Origin: Christiangramia sp. OXR-203
Lineage (GTDB): Bacteria > Bacteroidota > Bacteroidia > Flavobacteriales > Flavobacteriaceae
DNA: 64,000 bases
NCBI RefSeq assembly: GCF_034372165.1
Contig: NZ_CP139698.1
Location: 2,356,001 to 2,420,000, forward strand
Direction of reading: 5' to 3'
Below, one piece after another: positions 55,054 through 63,164 of the stretch. The notes below the pieces were generated by a model, which was not told where the DNA came from, did not search any database, and was given only the letters and a program-made list of their open reading frames with translations. The first letter of the stretch is position 1. Every line of letters starts with the position of its first letter. The position numbers and the translations under genes are program-made.

Positions 55054-55796
55054 TAGTACCAGCGATTGTCGTTAAACTGATTCTTTTTCCAGTAATACAT
55101 CATCAGGAACCCGAAAAGGGCGCCTCCAACGTGGGCAAAATGTGCTATAGACCCTCCAAATAATGAATAGCCAGTCACCCCTGAGAACAGGTCTAATAGA
55201 ATGATCGCAGGGATAAAATATTTAGCTTTAATTGGTACGGGCACGAATAACAGAAATAATTCTACATTAGGAAACATCATACCAAACGCTACCAGAATCC
55301 CATATATTGCTCCGGAAGCCCCAACAGCAGGTGTAGTGAAGGCTTCGTAGGCACTTTGTAAAGTATCCATGGGAACAGTGTCCAGAATAGCTTTTGGATA
55401 CTCCCCGCTTAAGAAGAAGTTATCCACCTGGGTCATATTCATCCCGGCATCCAGTAAATCCTGAACTCCCGACTGGTACCCATAAAAATTCACGAGGGTA
55501 TGTAGCAAAGCGGCTCCAATCCCGGCTGTGAAGTAAAAAAATAAAAATCTTTTCTGTCCCAGCATTTGCTCTATAGGTCCACCAAAAGCCCACAATGCAT
55601 ACATATTAAAAAGAATATGTGTAAAACCACCATGCATGAACATATGGGTTACAACCTGCCAAACCTGGAAGTTCGGATTCTTGACGAACCAGAGTGCGAA
55701 ATACTCGTAGGCTACATCACCTAATAACTGACTCCCAATGAAAAATATCACATTGATAATCAATAACGTCTTTACCGTATCCGTAATTCTTCCCAT
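55053..55796 (-). CDS. Rhomboid-family intramembrane protease
   Basis: This 247-residue rhomboid has MHGGFTHILFNMYALW (the conserved HxxxN region), the catalytic Ser in GASGAIYG, and the catalytic His in HFAHVGGALFGF. It overlaps mutL by one base upstream and the first rhomboid by one base downstream. The tandem pair next to mutL is a familiar flavobacterial arrangement. Confidence 0.9.
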   Translation of the reverse strand: MGRITDTVKTLLIINVIFFIGSQLLGDVAYEYFALWFVKNPNFQVWQVVTHMFMHGGFTHILFNMYALWAFGGPIEQMLGQKRFLFFYFTAGIGAALLHTLVNFYGYQSGVQDLLDAGMNMTQVDNFFLSGEYPKAILDTVPMDTLQSAYEAFTTPAVGASGAIYGILVAFGMMFPNVELFLLFVPVPIKAKYFIPAIILLDLFSGVTGYSLFGGSIAHFAHVGGALFGFLMMYYWKKNQFNDNRWY

Positions 55797-57649
55797 CAGG
55801 CAAATTTTTTGTCCAGTTCCTCTATAGATAGCGTAGTGAAAATGGTTCTATTTGAAGGACTTAGAGCCGGTTCTTTACAGGCAAAAAGTCGGTTAACAAT
55901 ATGTTGTTGCTCAGCTGAATTCAACATGGTTCCAGAACGTACTGCCATTGAATTTGCCAAGGATTTTGATAATAGATCGGTTTGAGAAAATCCATTATCA
56001 GGAACGTCTTTTTCAAAGTCGGCAATGAGCTGTTCCAGTAACATTTCTACTTCACTTTCTGAGATCAGCGTTGGAATCCCAGAGATCTCCACTTCATCCT
56101 TATCGAATGATGAAAAGATAAAACCGGTCTGTTCCAGCGATTCTTTGATCTCCTGCAGCATCTCCATTTCCTGATGATTGAACTGAAGTTTCAAAGGAAA
56201 TAATAATTGCTGACTAACTGCTGCAGAAACAGTAATATTCTTTAATAATTCCTCGTATAGGATGCGTGTATGAGCACGGTGTTGATCAATAACGAGTATA
56301 CCGCTCTTTAAGGTGGAAATAATATATTTTTTATGAAGCTGAAAGGTGGATTTCTCGATCTCATCCTCTTTTCCGGCAAAAAGATTACCGGTAACCTCTT
56401 CACTTTCAAATTCTATTTGCCGAACATCTACGTCTGCCGTTGACTCAGATTCCAATCCAGAGTACAGGCTCTCCCATTCGGCAGGCTTTTCTTTTCTATA
56501 TCCAGAATTTGTTGGGTTATATGAGCGTGCAGAGTTTTCAGATTGAAAAGGATTAAAATTTCTATCTACCTCGATCTGCGGCGCGCTCGCCTGTTTTGTC
56601 TGGTAATTATACGGTGTATCCAATTCAGAATCCCGATCAAAATCCAGAATAGGCGCTACATTGAACTGCCCGAGCGAATGCTTGATCGCACTTTTTAAGA
56701 TAGCGTACAAGGCATGCTCATCGTCAAACTTGATCTCAGTTTTAGTAGGATGAATGTTAATATCGATCGTTTTTGGATCTACATCCAGATAAAGAAAATA
56801 ACTCGGGTAGCTTTTATCTTTCAGCAGCCCTTCAAAAGATGCTACAACAGCATGATTTAAATACGGACTTTTAATAAAACGATTATTCACGAAGAAGAAC
56901 TGTTCTCCCCTGCTCTTTTTTGCGAATTCAGGTTTCCCCACGAATCCGGAAATTTTAACAATACCAGTATCCTCTTCAACCGGAACAAGTTTTTCGTTTG
57001 TTTTTCCACCGAGAATATTGGTGATTCGCTGGCGATGATTGGCCGCAGGTAATTGAAATAATTCGTTCCCGTTATGAGTAAGTGAAAAACTAATATCTGG
57101 ATGCGCCAGCGCCACACGTTGAAATTCATCAATGATATGCCGGGTTTCAACATTATCAGACTTTAAAAAATTCCTTCGGGCTGGTATGTTATAAAAAAGA
57201 TTCTTAACACTGATACAGGTTCCCTGTGGAGTTACGCAGGGATCCTGGGCAGAGATCTTACTCCCTTCGATCTTGATGCAGGTACCAACTTCGTCGTTCT
57301 CTGTCTTCGTCTTTAACTCCACATGCGCGATCGCAGCAATAGATGCGAGGGCTTCACCTCGGAAACCTTTGGTTCTCAAGGCAAAAAGATCATCGGCAAT
57401 TTTTATTTTAGAAGTTGCATGTCTTTCAAAACTCATGCGCGCATCTGTGATACTCATTCCAGCACCATCATCAATGACTTGAATCAAGGTCTTACCAGCG
57501 TCTTTAATGACTACCTGTATACGACCAGAATGAGCGTCTATGCTATTTTCGAGAAGTTCTTTGATTACTGAAGCCGGCCGTTGAACCACCTCACCCGCAG
57601 CGATCTGGTTTGCAACATGATCGGGCAACAGTTGAATAATGTTATTCAT
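55796..57649 (-). CDS. mutL: DNA mismatch repair protein MutL
   Basis: This 617-residue GHKL ATPase has ELLENSIDAHS, IDDGAGMS, and TKGFRGEALASIAAI at the N-terminus, then the transducer domain (FVNNRF, HPTKTEIKFDD) and a C-terminal dimerisation domain. In the C-terminal part the metal-site motif reads DQHRAHTRILYE, and the usual CPHGRP is not seen, so endonuclease activity is doubtful. It acts with MutS in mismatch repair. It abuts a small membrane-protein gene upstream. Confidence 0.95.
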   Translation of the reverse strand: MNNIIQLLPDHVANQIAAGEVVQRPASVIKELLENSIDAHSGRIQVVIKDAGKTLIQVIDDGAGMSITDARMSFERHATSKIKIADDLFALRTKGFRGEALASIAAIAHVELKTKTENDEVGTCIKIEGSKISAQDPCVTPQGTCISVKNLFYNIPARRNFLKSDNVETRHIIDEFQRVALAHPDISFSLTHNGNELFQLPAANHRQRITNILGGKTNEKLVPVEEDTGIVKISGFVGKPEFAKKSRGEQFFFVNNRFIKSPYLNHAVVASFEGLLKDKSYPSYFLYLDVDPKTIDINIHPTKTEIKFDDEHALYAILKSAIKHSLGQFNVAPILDFDRDSELDTPYNYQTKQASAPQIEVDRNFNPFQSENSARSYNPTNSGYRKEKPAEWESLYSGLESESTADVDVRQIEFESEEVTGNLFAGKEDEIEKSTFQLHKKYIISTLKSGILVIDQHRAHTRILYEELLKNITVSAAVSQQLLFPLKLQFNHQEMEMLQEIKESLEQTGFIFSSFDKDEVEISGIPTLISESEVEMLLEQLIADFEKDVPDNGFSQTDLLSKSLANSMAVRSGTMLNSAEQQHIVNRLFACKEPALSPSNRTIFTTLSIEELDKKFA

Positions 57650-57943
57650 CTAACGGGGATTCGAGAAAATGGACAAATCAAAATCTAATATCCACAGGCA
57701 AATAAAGACGAGTACTACTATAATATATACCACACGACGGTTTATACTTCTATTACCTCGCGTTCGACTGGATTCACGAGCCTCAGCCCAGTGAGAACCA
57801 AAATCGATCGCATTTGTAGCCTCTCTGTATTTGTTGAATTTTGAGTCAAAATCATAGACATTCCCGGTATCCTTCCCCTTATAATAACGAGGAGTGTAAT
57901 TATACCTGGTATTTTTCCTGATCTTGCCTAAATTAATTTTCAA
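57650..57943 (-). CDS. Small membrane protein near ribH
   Basis: This 97-residue protein has a basic, Tyr-rich N-terminus (about 1-60) and a single C-terminal helix (about residues 70-90). Homologues in flavobacteria have been labelled riboflavin synthase beta subunit, apparently because of their position near ribH. I see no similarity to any riboflavin enzyme, so I do not use that name. Its stop abuts mutL. The upstream TAAATTTG at 57966-57973 is its likely promoter. Confidence 0.7.
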   Translation of the reverse strand: MKINLGKIRKNTRYNYTPRYYKGKDTGNVYDFDSKFNKYREATNAIDFGSHWAEARESSRTRGNRSINRRVVYIIVVLVFICLWILDFDLSIFSNPR

Positions 57944-57965
57944 AACTGTAGATTGTTTGCTGTTC

Positions 57966-57973
57966 CAAATTTA
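57966..57973 (-). promoter_or_regulatory. Bacteroidota-type -7 element for the mutL operon
   Basis: TAAATTTG on the minus strand matches TAnnTTTG exactly, 22 nt upstream of the ATG of the small membrane protein. The -33 element is not clear. Confidence 0.5.
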
Positions 57974-58049
57974 CTCAAAATGCTTCAGAATTCCGAAGCC
58001 TTACTCGATTAATAAGAACACAAAGACAATGCCGTTTTGAAAATCCCGC

Positions 58050-58556
58050 TTATCCTTTGTAGAATTTTGCGTCCTTTCTAAGCTGAGCCATCTTTATTGC
58101 GGCAATTGCAGCTTCTGTTCCTTTATTCCCGTGTTCTCCACCACTTCTGGCTCGAGACTGTTCGATATTATTATCTGTAAGCACACAAAATATGACCGGG
58201 ATATCTGTTTGTACATTAAGGTCTTTAATACCCTGGGTTACACCATCACATACAAAATCGAAATGCTTAGTCTCTCCCTGTATTACATTTCCAACGGCAA
58301 CGATTGCATCCAGCATTTCAAAACTTTCCTGCATTTTCTTGCAGCCGTAAATAAGTTCAAAGCTTCCTGGAACGTTCCAGCGTACAATGTTCTCCTTTTG
58401 CACACCATTTTCGATCCACGCATCAAATGCACCCTGAAACAAACCTTGTGTTATTTCCTCATTCCATTCAGAAACAACAATCCCAAACCGAAAGTCTTTC
58501 GCGTTTGGGATCGTATTTTTATCGTACTCTGAAAGGTTATTACCTTTTGTAGCCAT
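58050..58556 (-). CDS. ribH: 6,7-dimethyl-8-ribityllumazine synthase
   Basis: This 168-residue enzyme condenses the ribityl-uracil intermediate with dihydroxybutanone phosphate in riboflavin synthesis. It shows SEWNEEITQGLFQGA, NVPGSFELIYG, and the catalytic-site segment GNVIQGETKHFDFV with the conserved His. GVLTDxNIEQ appears as CVLTDNNIEQSRARSG. Length is normal. The gene is three bases downstream of the TPR gene, so it is co-transcribed. Confidence 0.95.
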   Translation of the reverse strand: MATKGNNLSEYDKNTIPNAKDFRFGIVVSEWNEEITQGLFQGAFDAWIENGVQKENIVRWNVPGSFELIYGCKKMQESFEMLDAIVAVGNVIQGETKHFDFVCDGVTQGIKDLNVQTDIPVIFCVLTDNNIEQSRARSGGEHGNKGTEAAIAAIKMAQLRKDAKFYKG

Positions 58557-58559
58557 ATA

Positions 58560-59333
58560 TTATTTTTTCATAGCGCGAGCCTGTCCAAGATAGACCGCCA
58601 CCTTATCTGCTTCAGGAGAATCTGCATACTCCTCTTCGATCTTCATTAAATATTCTTCCGCAGCATCAGCATCACCAGTATTAATTGCAGTGATCGCAGC
58701 TTTTAGAAGAAATCTTGGGGTGGTGAATGAATTTGTACGCATTTCTGCGGCCTTCTCGTAATAACCTAAAGCTTCTTCCGGCTGGTCTAGCTGCAGAAAA
58801 GCATCTCCAATTCCACCAGTTGCTAGTGCAGAGAAAATCTCATCATCACTACTAAATCCTTCCAGTTGCTCGATAGCTTCCTGATACTTTCCAGTTCTTA
58901 GATAAGCGAAACCGGCATTATACTTTGCAAGATTCGCAGCATCGGTACCACTATAATTCTCTATAATATCAAGGAATCCGTATTTACCTTCCCCACCATT
59001 TAGTGCAAGATTGTAAAGGGAATCACTCTGTGCTCCATTTGCTCTAAGAGCTGAAGCCATGTAGTTCTGTGCCATTGCCATCTCATTGGCAGCTTCGTTC
59101 TGTTTTGGTTCATGGATAAAACGATTATATCCAAGGTATCCAAGTACAGCAACGATAGCAACTCCCACAATAATGTAGATATACTTTTGATTATCGGCGA
59201 CCCAGGTTTCGGTTCTACTTGCCCCTTCATCTAAACTGTTAAAAACTTCAGCAGTTGTTGATTCCTGTTCTTCGATTTGTTCCTTCTCAGATTTCCCGGA
59301 AGGCTTGTATCCTCTTTTCTTATAAGATGCCAT
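58560..59333 (-). CDS. Membrane-anchored TPR protein (YfgM-like)
   Basis: This 257-residue protein has a Lys/Glu-rich cytoplasmic N-terminus, one transmembrane helix (about 50-67, IYIIVGVAIVAVLGY), and a periplasmic region of TPR helices (residues 80-250, e.g. YLRTGKYQEAIEQLEGF, QPEEALGYYEKA). The topology resembles YfgM, a partner of the SecYEG translocon. Functional equivalence is inferred. The operon continues into ribH. Confidence 0.82.
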   Translation of the reverse strand: MASYKKRGYKPSGKSEKEQIEEQESTTAEVFNSLDEGASRTETWVADNQKYIYIIVGVAIVAVLGYLGYNRFIHEPKQNEAANEMAMAQNYMASALRANGAQSDSLYNLALNGGEGKYGFLDIIENYSGTDAANLAKYNAGFAYLRTGKYQEAIEQLEGFSSDDEIFSALATGGIGDAFLQLDQPEEALGYYEKAAEMRTNSFTTPRFLLKAAITAINTGDADAAEEYLMKIEEEYADSPEADKVAVYLGQARAMKK

Positions 59334-59353
59334 AAAAAATTTTTAATGCGTGG

Positions 59354-59361
59354 CAAAAATA
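59354..59361 (-). promoter_or_regulatory. Bacteroidota-type -7 element for the TPR-ribH operon
   Basis: TATTTTTG on the minus strand matches TAnnTTTG exactly, 20 nt before the TPR start codon. No clear TTG lies 17-20 nt further upstream. Confidence 0.55.
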
Positions 59362-59480
59362 TAATATTTTGTGAAAATTAAAAGAGAAAATATTTGTATT
59401 TTTTGAATAATTTGAAGTCCTTTTGCAGCTTTCAAAATACCTCTTCATTTCTCATATTTCTAGCTGAAAAACAGCCATTT

Positions 59481-60560
59481 ATGCATCTAAAAAATCTTAG
59501 TCTTCTCAATTACAAGAATCTAAAGACGGCTGAATTTACTTTTGACAATAAGATCAATTGCCTGGTTGGTAATAACGGCGTTGGAAAAACTAACGTTCTG
59601 GATAGTATTTACCATCTCTCCTTCGGAAAAAGCTATTTTAATCCGATCACTTCTCAGAATATCAATCATGATGCTGAATTCTTCGTCGTGGATGGAGAAT
59701 TCGAAAAGAATGAGAAAGCTGAAAAGATCCTGGTTAGCGCTAAGAAAGGACAAAAAAAGGTGATCAAAAGAAATAATAAAACCTACGATAAAGTGAGTGA
59801 TCATATAGGTTTTATTCCTACCGTGATCATTTCTCCTGCAGATCGTGATCTTATTATTGAAGGTTCAGAAACAAGGAGAAAGTTTATGGACGGCGTTATT
59901 TCTCAAAGTGATCAATCCTATCTCCAATCATTACTGAATTATACGAAACAGATCTCACAGCGAAATTCATTATTGAAGTATTTCGCTGCCAATTCTACTT
60001 TCGATCGTGATACCCTGGAAGTTTACAACCATCAAATTAGTAAGCTTGGACAGGATCTATTCGAAAAACGAAAAAGCTTTCTCAAGGAGTTCATACCGAT
60101 CTTCAATAAACGTTATGCCGATATTACTAATAATAAAGAGATCGTAGATATTAATTATAGGAGTCAGTTATCTGAAAAGTCTTTATTATCACTGCTTGAA
60201 GAAAATCTTCAGAAGGATATGGCTTTACAATACACCTCTGTGGGAACCCATAAAGATGACCTTAGTTTTGAAATCGAGGGTCACCCTATTAAAAAGTTCG
60301 GCTCCCAGGGACAGCAAAAGAGCTTTTTGATCGCATTAAAACTGGCACAGTTCGATTTTATAAAAAAAATTAGCCAGGTGAACCCTATTCTCCTTCTGGA
60401 TGATATCTTTGACAAACTTGATGAAAACAGGGTTGCTCATATAGTAGCATTAGTGGCTACCAATGAACTTGGACAGATCTTTCTTAGTGATACTCACGCA
60501 GATAGAACCGAGAAGGTTGTAAAAGGAAGTAATCAATCTTATAAAATTTTTAAACTGTGA
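59481..60560 (+). CDS. recF: DNA replication and repair protein RecF
   Basis: From the ATG at 59481 the protein has 359 residues, standard for RecF. It starts [14 protein letters not shown], has Walker A GNNGVGKT (about residues 30-37), [17 protein letters not shown], the signature GSQGQQKSF and Walker [17 protein letters not shown]. It promotes recombinational gap repair with RecO and RecR. The longer reading from 59394 adds a hydrophobic stretch not found in the family. Its stop overlaps the GTG of the next gene. Confidence 0.94.
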   Translation: MHLKNLSLLNYKNLKTAEFTFDNKINCLVGNNGVGKTNVLDSIYHLSFGKSYFNPITSQNINHDAEFFVVDGEFEKNEKAEKILVSAKKGQKKVIKRNNKTYDKVSDHIGFIPTVIISPADRDLIIEGSETRRKFMDGVISQSDQSYLQSLLNYTKQISQRNSLLKYFAANSTFDRDTLEVYNHQISKLGQDLFEKRKSFLKEFIPIFNKRYADITNNKEIVDINYRSQLSEKSLLSLLEENLQKDMALQYTSVGTHKDDLSFEIEGHPIKKFGSQGQQKSFLIALKLAQFDFIKKISQVNPILLLDDIFDKLDENRVAHIVALVATNELGQIFLSDTHADRTEKVVKGSNQSYKIFKL

Positions 60561-61000
60561 AAAAAGCTTTCTACTTATTATTAGTTGCTATAGTTCTAAC
60601 TTCCTGTACGAACACAGACCCCAATCAACAATTGCAAAATCTCACCGGGTACTGGACGATCGAGAAAGTGGAAGTTGAGAATGACTCTGTAGTAGAATAT
60701 AGTTTGAGCCAATACATTGATTATATAGAGATCAAGGATAGTGTTGGTTTTCGAAAGAAACTTCAGCCAAAGATCGATGGTGGTTATATAAAAGCTTCAA
60801 ATGATTCAGAAAAAATTACCGCGAAGATCGAAGATGATGTTTTGAACCTATATTATAGTACAGCTTTCGATGAATGGCAGGAAACGGTTCTAATAGCTAC
60901 GGAAGATGAACTGGTCATCAAAAATCGCGATGATAAAAAATATTATTATAAAAAATACGAACCTTTAATTAGCACAAATGAAGAAGAGACGAAAGAATGA
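60557..61000 (+). CDS. Lipocalin-like lipoprotein
   Basis: This 147-residue lipoprotein starts with GTG at 60557, overlapping the recF stop by four bases. The lipobox is VLTSC (Cys about residue 17). The mature domain begins [15 protein letters not shown], a pattern seen in lipocalin-like lipoproteins. The position between recF and the DciA-like gene is probably one of translational coupling; no functional link to DNA replication is visible. Confidence 0.75.
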   Translation: MKKAFYLLLVAIVLTSCTNTDPNQQLQNLTGYWTIEKVEVENDSVVEYSLSQYIDYIEIKDSVGFRKKLQPKIDGGYIKASNDSEKITAKIEDDVLNLYYSTAFDEWQETVLIATEDELVIKNRDDKKYYYKKYEPLISTNEEETKE

Positions 61001-61280
61001 GGAAATGGTCCTCGGTGATCTGCTGAAAAGTTTTGTAGGCGAGAACAAGTTGGATACGAAAGGATTGAATCAGGTACAGATACGGGAAGTATGGAATAAC
61101 CAAATGGGGCCTGCGATTGCAAAATACACTACCGGACTTAAACTGAAGCATGACACGCTGTTCGTGCAATTGAGTTCTTCTGTACTAAGAGAGGAATTAA
61201 GTTATGGAAAGGAAAAGATCATTAAAAACCTTAACGAGGAAATGAACCAGGAATTGGTCAAAAAGCTGGTTTTACGTTAA
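60978..61280 (+). CDS. DUF721 (DciA-like) protein
   Basis: This 100-residue protein matches DUF721: LGDLLKSFVGENKL, IREVWNNQMGPAIAKYT, LFVQLSSSVLREEL and KEKIIKNLNEEM. DUF721 proteins include DciA, the replicative helicase partner in bacteria lacking DnaC. The gene overlaps the lipoprotein gene by 23 nt and lies just downstream of recF. The helicase-loader role is inferred from the family. Confidence 0.88.
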   Translation: MKKRRKNEEMVLGDLLKSFVGENKLDTKGLNQVQIREVWNNQMGPAIAKYTTGLKLKHDTLFVQLSSSVLREELSYGKEKIIKNLNEEMNQELVKKLVLR

Positions 61281-61289
61281 TTTGGCAGT

Positions 61290-61514
61290 ATGAATAAGAG
61301 ACTGAAATATTTTCTAGCCTTTTTGCTGGTTTTCACCGGACTTATGATGGCGATCAGTGAATTTCTAAGATATTTCTTTGAGCTGGACGGCATATCAAAT
61401 ACTTTAATTACAGCACTTATTACGGTATGTATTTCTCCACGGCTACAGCCCGCAAAGGAAGGCGATAGCTACATTTTTAAATGGTCCTGGTTTACCAAAC
61501 CAATTGAGATTTAG
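61290..61514 (+). CDS. Small two-helix membrane protein
   Basis: This 74-residue protein has two hydrophobic segments (about residues 6-24 and 34-50) and a short polar C-terminus (AKEGDSYIFKWSW). No family is recognised. It starts 10 nt after the DUF721 gene and probably closes the recF operon, before a bidirectional hairpin at 61524-61558. Confidence 0.6.
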   Translation: MNKRLKYFLAFLLVFTGLMMAISEFLRYFFELDGISNTLITALITVCISPRLQPAKEGDSYIFKWSWFTKPIEI

Positions 61515-61523
61515 AAATTTGAT

Positions 61524-61558
61524 AAAAAAAACCCGGACTTTTCAGTCCGGTTTTTTTG
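61524..61558. terminator. Bidirectional rho-independent terminator
   Basis: AAACCCGGAC pairs with GTCCGGTTT with a 6-nt loop, flanked by an A run on the left and a T run on the right. It lies between the converging small membrane gene and ndk. Confidence 0.9.
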
Positions 61559-61575
61559 TTTTGGATGAGTTCTAT

Positions 61576-61995
61576 TTAGAACATCTCTCTACCTGCAAAA
61601 TGGAAAGCACCTTCAATTTGTGCATTCTCGTCGCTATCACTTCCGTGAACAGCGTTCTCACCAATACTGGTAGCATATTTTTTTCTGATAGTTCCTTCAG
61701 CAGCATCTTCTGGGTTTGTAGCACCAATCAATGTTCTGAAATCTTCAACAGCATTGTCTTTCTCAAGGATCGCAGCAACAATAGGTCCGCGAGTCATGAA
61801 TTCAACTAATTCCCCGAAAAATGGACGTTCATTATGCACAGCATAAAAAGTTTCAGCATCTCTCTTGGTCATTTGAGTAAGTTTCATCGCTACGATTCTA
61901 AATCCTGAAGCGGTGATTTGATCTAATATTCCACCAATATGCCCGTTTTCAACTGCATCTGGCTTAATCATGGTGAATGTTCTATTATCTGCCAT
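61576..61995 (-). CDS. ndk: Nucleoside-diphosphate kinase
   Basis: This 139-residue enzyme balances nucleoside triphosphates. It shows [15 protein letters not shown] at the start, [41 protein letters not shown] and the active-site His segment [12 protein letters not shown]. Length is standard. It is monocistronic, with a well-formed promoter at 62018-62047. Confidence 0.97.
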   Translation of the reverse strand: MADNRTFTMIKPDAVENGHIGGILDQITASGFRIVAMKLTQMTKRDAETFYAVHNERPFFGELVEFMTRGPIVAAILEKDNAVEDFRTLIGATNPEDAAEGTIRKKYATSIGENAVHGSDSDENAQIEGAFHFAGREMF

Positions 61996-62017
61996 TATCT
62001 GGTTTTTAAATTTGGTG

Positions 62018-62047
62018 CAAAAATAAATTATTTATGGGCATAAACAA
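62018..62047 (-). promoter_or_regulatory. Bacteroidota-type promoter for ndk
   Basis: On the minus strand TTG (62045-62047), a 19-nt spacer and TATTTTTG (62018-62025) match the -33/-7 consensus. The -7 box ends 22 nt before the ATG. This is the best promoter match in the window. Confidence 0.8.
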
Positions 62048-62070
62048 GTGCTTTCTTCCAATATGTTGAC

Positions 62071-63087
62071 TTACTGGAATTCAACGATATAATCCTGCTG
62101 TTTACGGTTATTAAGTCCGCGCATTTCCAAGCTTACTCTAGAATTCTCAAAGTCGAATTTCAATAACCCAAAACTCTTTTTGCTCACTACCTCTCCTACT
62201 CTGTGCTCATTGGGCTCACCATCAAAAGCTTCATAAGTATGGGTGAGTCCGCTACTTGTAAAATCTACCAGAGGATAGCTAAGACCCTTGATTCTTTCTT
62301 CGGAAAATTCAGAAATATGGCGGTCTCCACTTAACAGGATGACATTTTTTGCTTCCGAAGCAACAATAAGATCTTTTAATTTTTTTGCTTCCGAAGGGAA
62401 ATTACCCCAGGTTTCAAATCCGTGCTCGTCTGAAAGTATCTGGATACTGGAAAGAATAATATTGAACTGCGCATTCGAAGTTTCTAGTTCATTTCGCAAC
62501 CAGCTCCACTGCTGTTCGCCAAGAATAGTTCCGCTGGAAGGCTCATAGCGCCTGTTAGCATCACTGGTCCTAAGCAGATCATCTCTAAAGTAACGCGTAT
62601 CCAGCATGATCACTTTTATGGAACCTTTGGGTGTCTCCAGAATCTCTGAACTATAGATACCCTCCCGTTCTCTTCTTGGATCATTTTGCGCAACACCCAT
62701 AAAATCCAGGAAATATTGCTGACTTTCTTCTTTAATTTCATATTCCTTACCTCCATCGTTCTGGCCGTAGTCGTGATCGTCCCAAACTCCATAAACTGGC
62801 ACGGTGTTGAGTAAGTTTTGATATCCTTCATTACTTTTTTGAACGGAATACGCCTCTCCTATTACCGTAGCAACATCTGTATCTGCATATACATTGTCAC
62901 CTCCCCATAAGAAAACATCAGGTTCATTTTTGAGAATTTCACTCCATAAAGGCTGGGGTGCATCTTCCCGGTTACAGCTTCCAAAAGCAATGATATAATC
63001 CGGTTCTTTCTCCAGCTTAATATCTTCGGTAGACCCGCAGGACACGAGGATGGATATAAAAAGGAATACCAGTAATCTTTGTTTCAT
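62071..63087 (-). CDS. PhoD-like alkaline phosphatase lipoprotein
   Basis: This 338-residue lipoprotein has a lipobox ending LVSC (Cys about 17). Its PhoD-like metallophosphoesterase motifs are AFGSCNRED, WGGDNVYAD, VWDDHDYGQND, IMLDTRYFRDD and LLSGDRHISE. It probably hydrolyses phosphodiesters or monoesters at the cell surface or in the periplasm. It is monocistronic and divergent from the nrnA-like gene. The motif set and length match single-domain PhoD relatives. Confidence 0.88.
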   Translation of the reverse strand: MKQRLLVFLFISILVSCGSTEDIKLEKEPDYIIAFGSCNREDAPQPLWSEILKNEPDVFLWGGDNVYADTDVATVIGEAYSVQKSNEGYQNLLNTVPVYGVWDDHDYGQNDGGKEYEIKEESQQYFLDFMGVAQNDPRREREGIYSSEILETPKGSIKVIMLDTRYFRDDLLRTSDANRRYEPSSGTILGEQQWSWLRNELETSNAQFNIILSSIQILSDEHGFETWGNFPSEAKKLKDLIVASEAKNVILLSGDRHISEFSEERIKGLSYPLVDFTSSGLTHTYEAFDGEPNEHRVGEVVSKKSFGLLKFDFENSRVSLEMRGLNNRKQQDYIVEFQ

Positions 63088-63105
63088 AGTTGTAATTTAC
63101 AAGCT

Positions 63106-63113
63106 CAAATTTA
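63106..63113 (-). promoter_or_regulatory. Bacteroidota-type -7 element for the PhoD-like gene
   Basis: TAAATTTG on the minus strand matches TAnnTTTG exactly, 18 nt before the ATG. Confidence 0.5.
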
Positions 63114-63164
63114 AGGCTTCCACTGTTTCTATAGTGTTATTATATTGTATATTTAACCTCGATT

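Noticed and set aside
57650-57943. Riboflavin synthase beta subunit
   Set aside because: The protein has a C-terminal membrane helix and no similarity to riboflavin enzymes; the real lumazine synthase is at 58050-58556.
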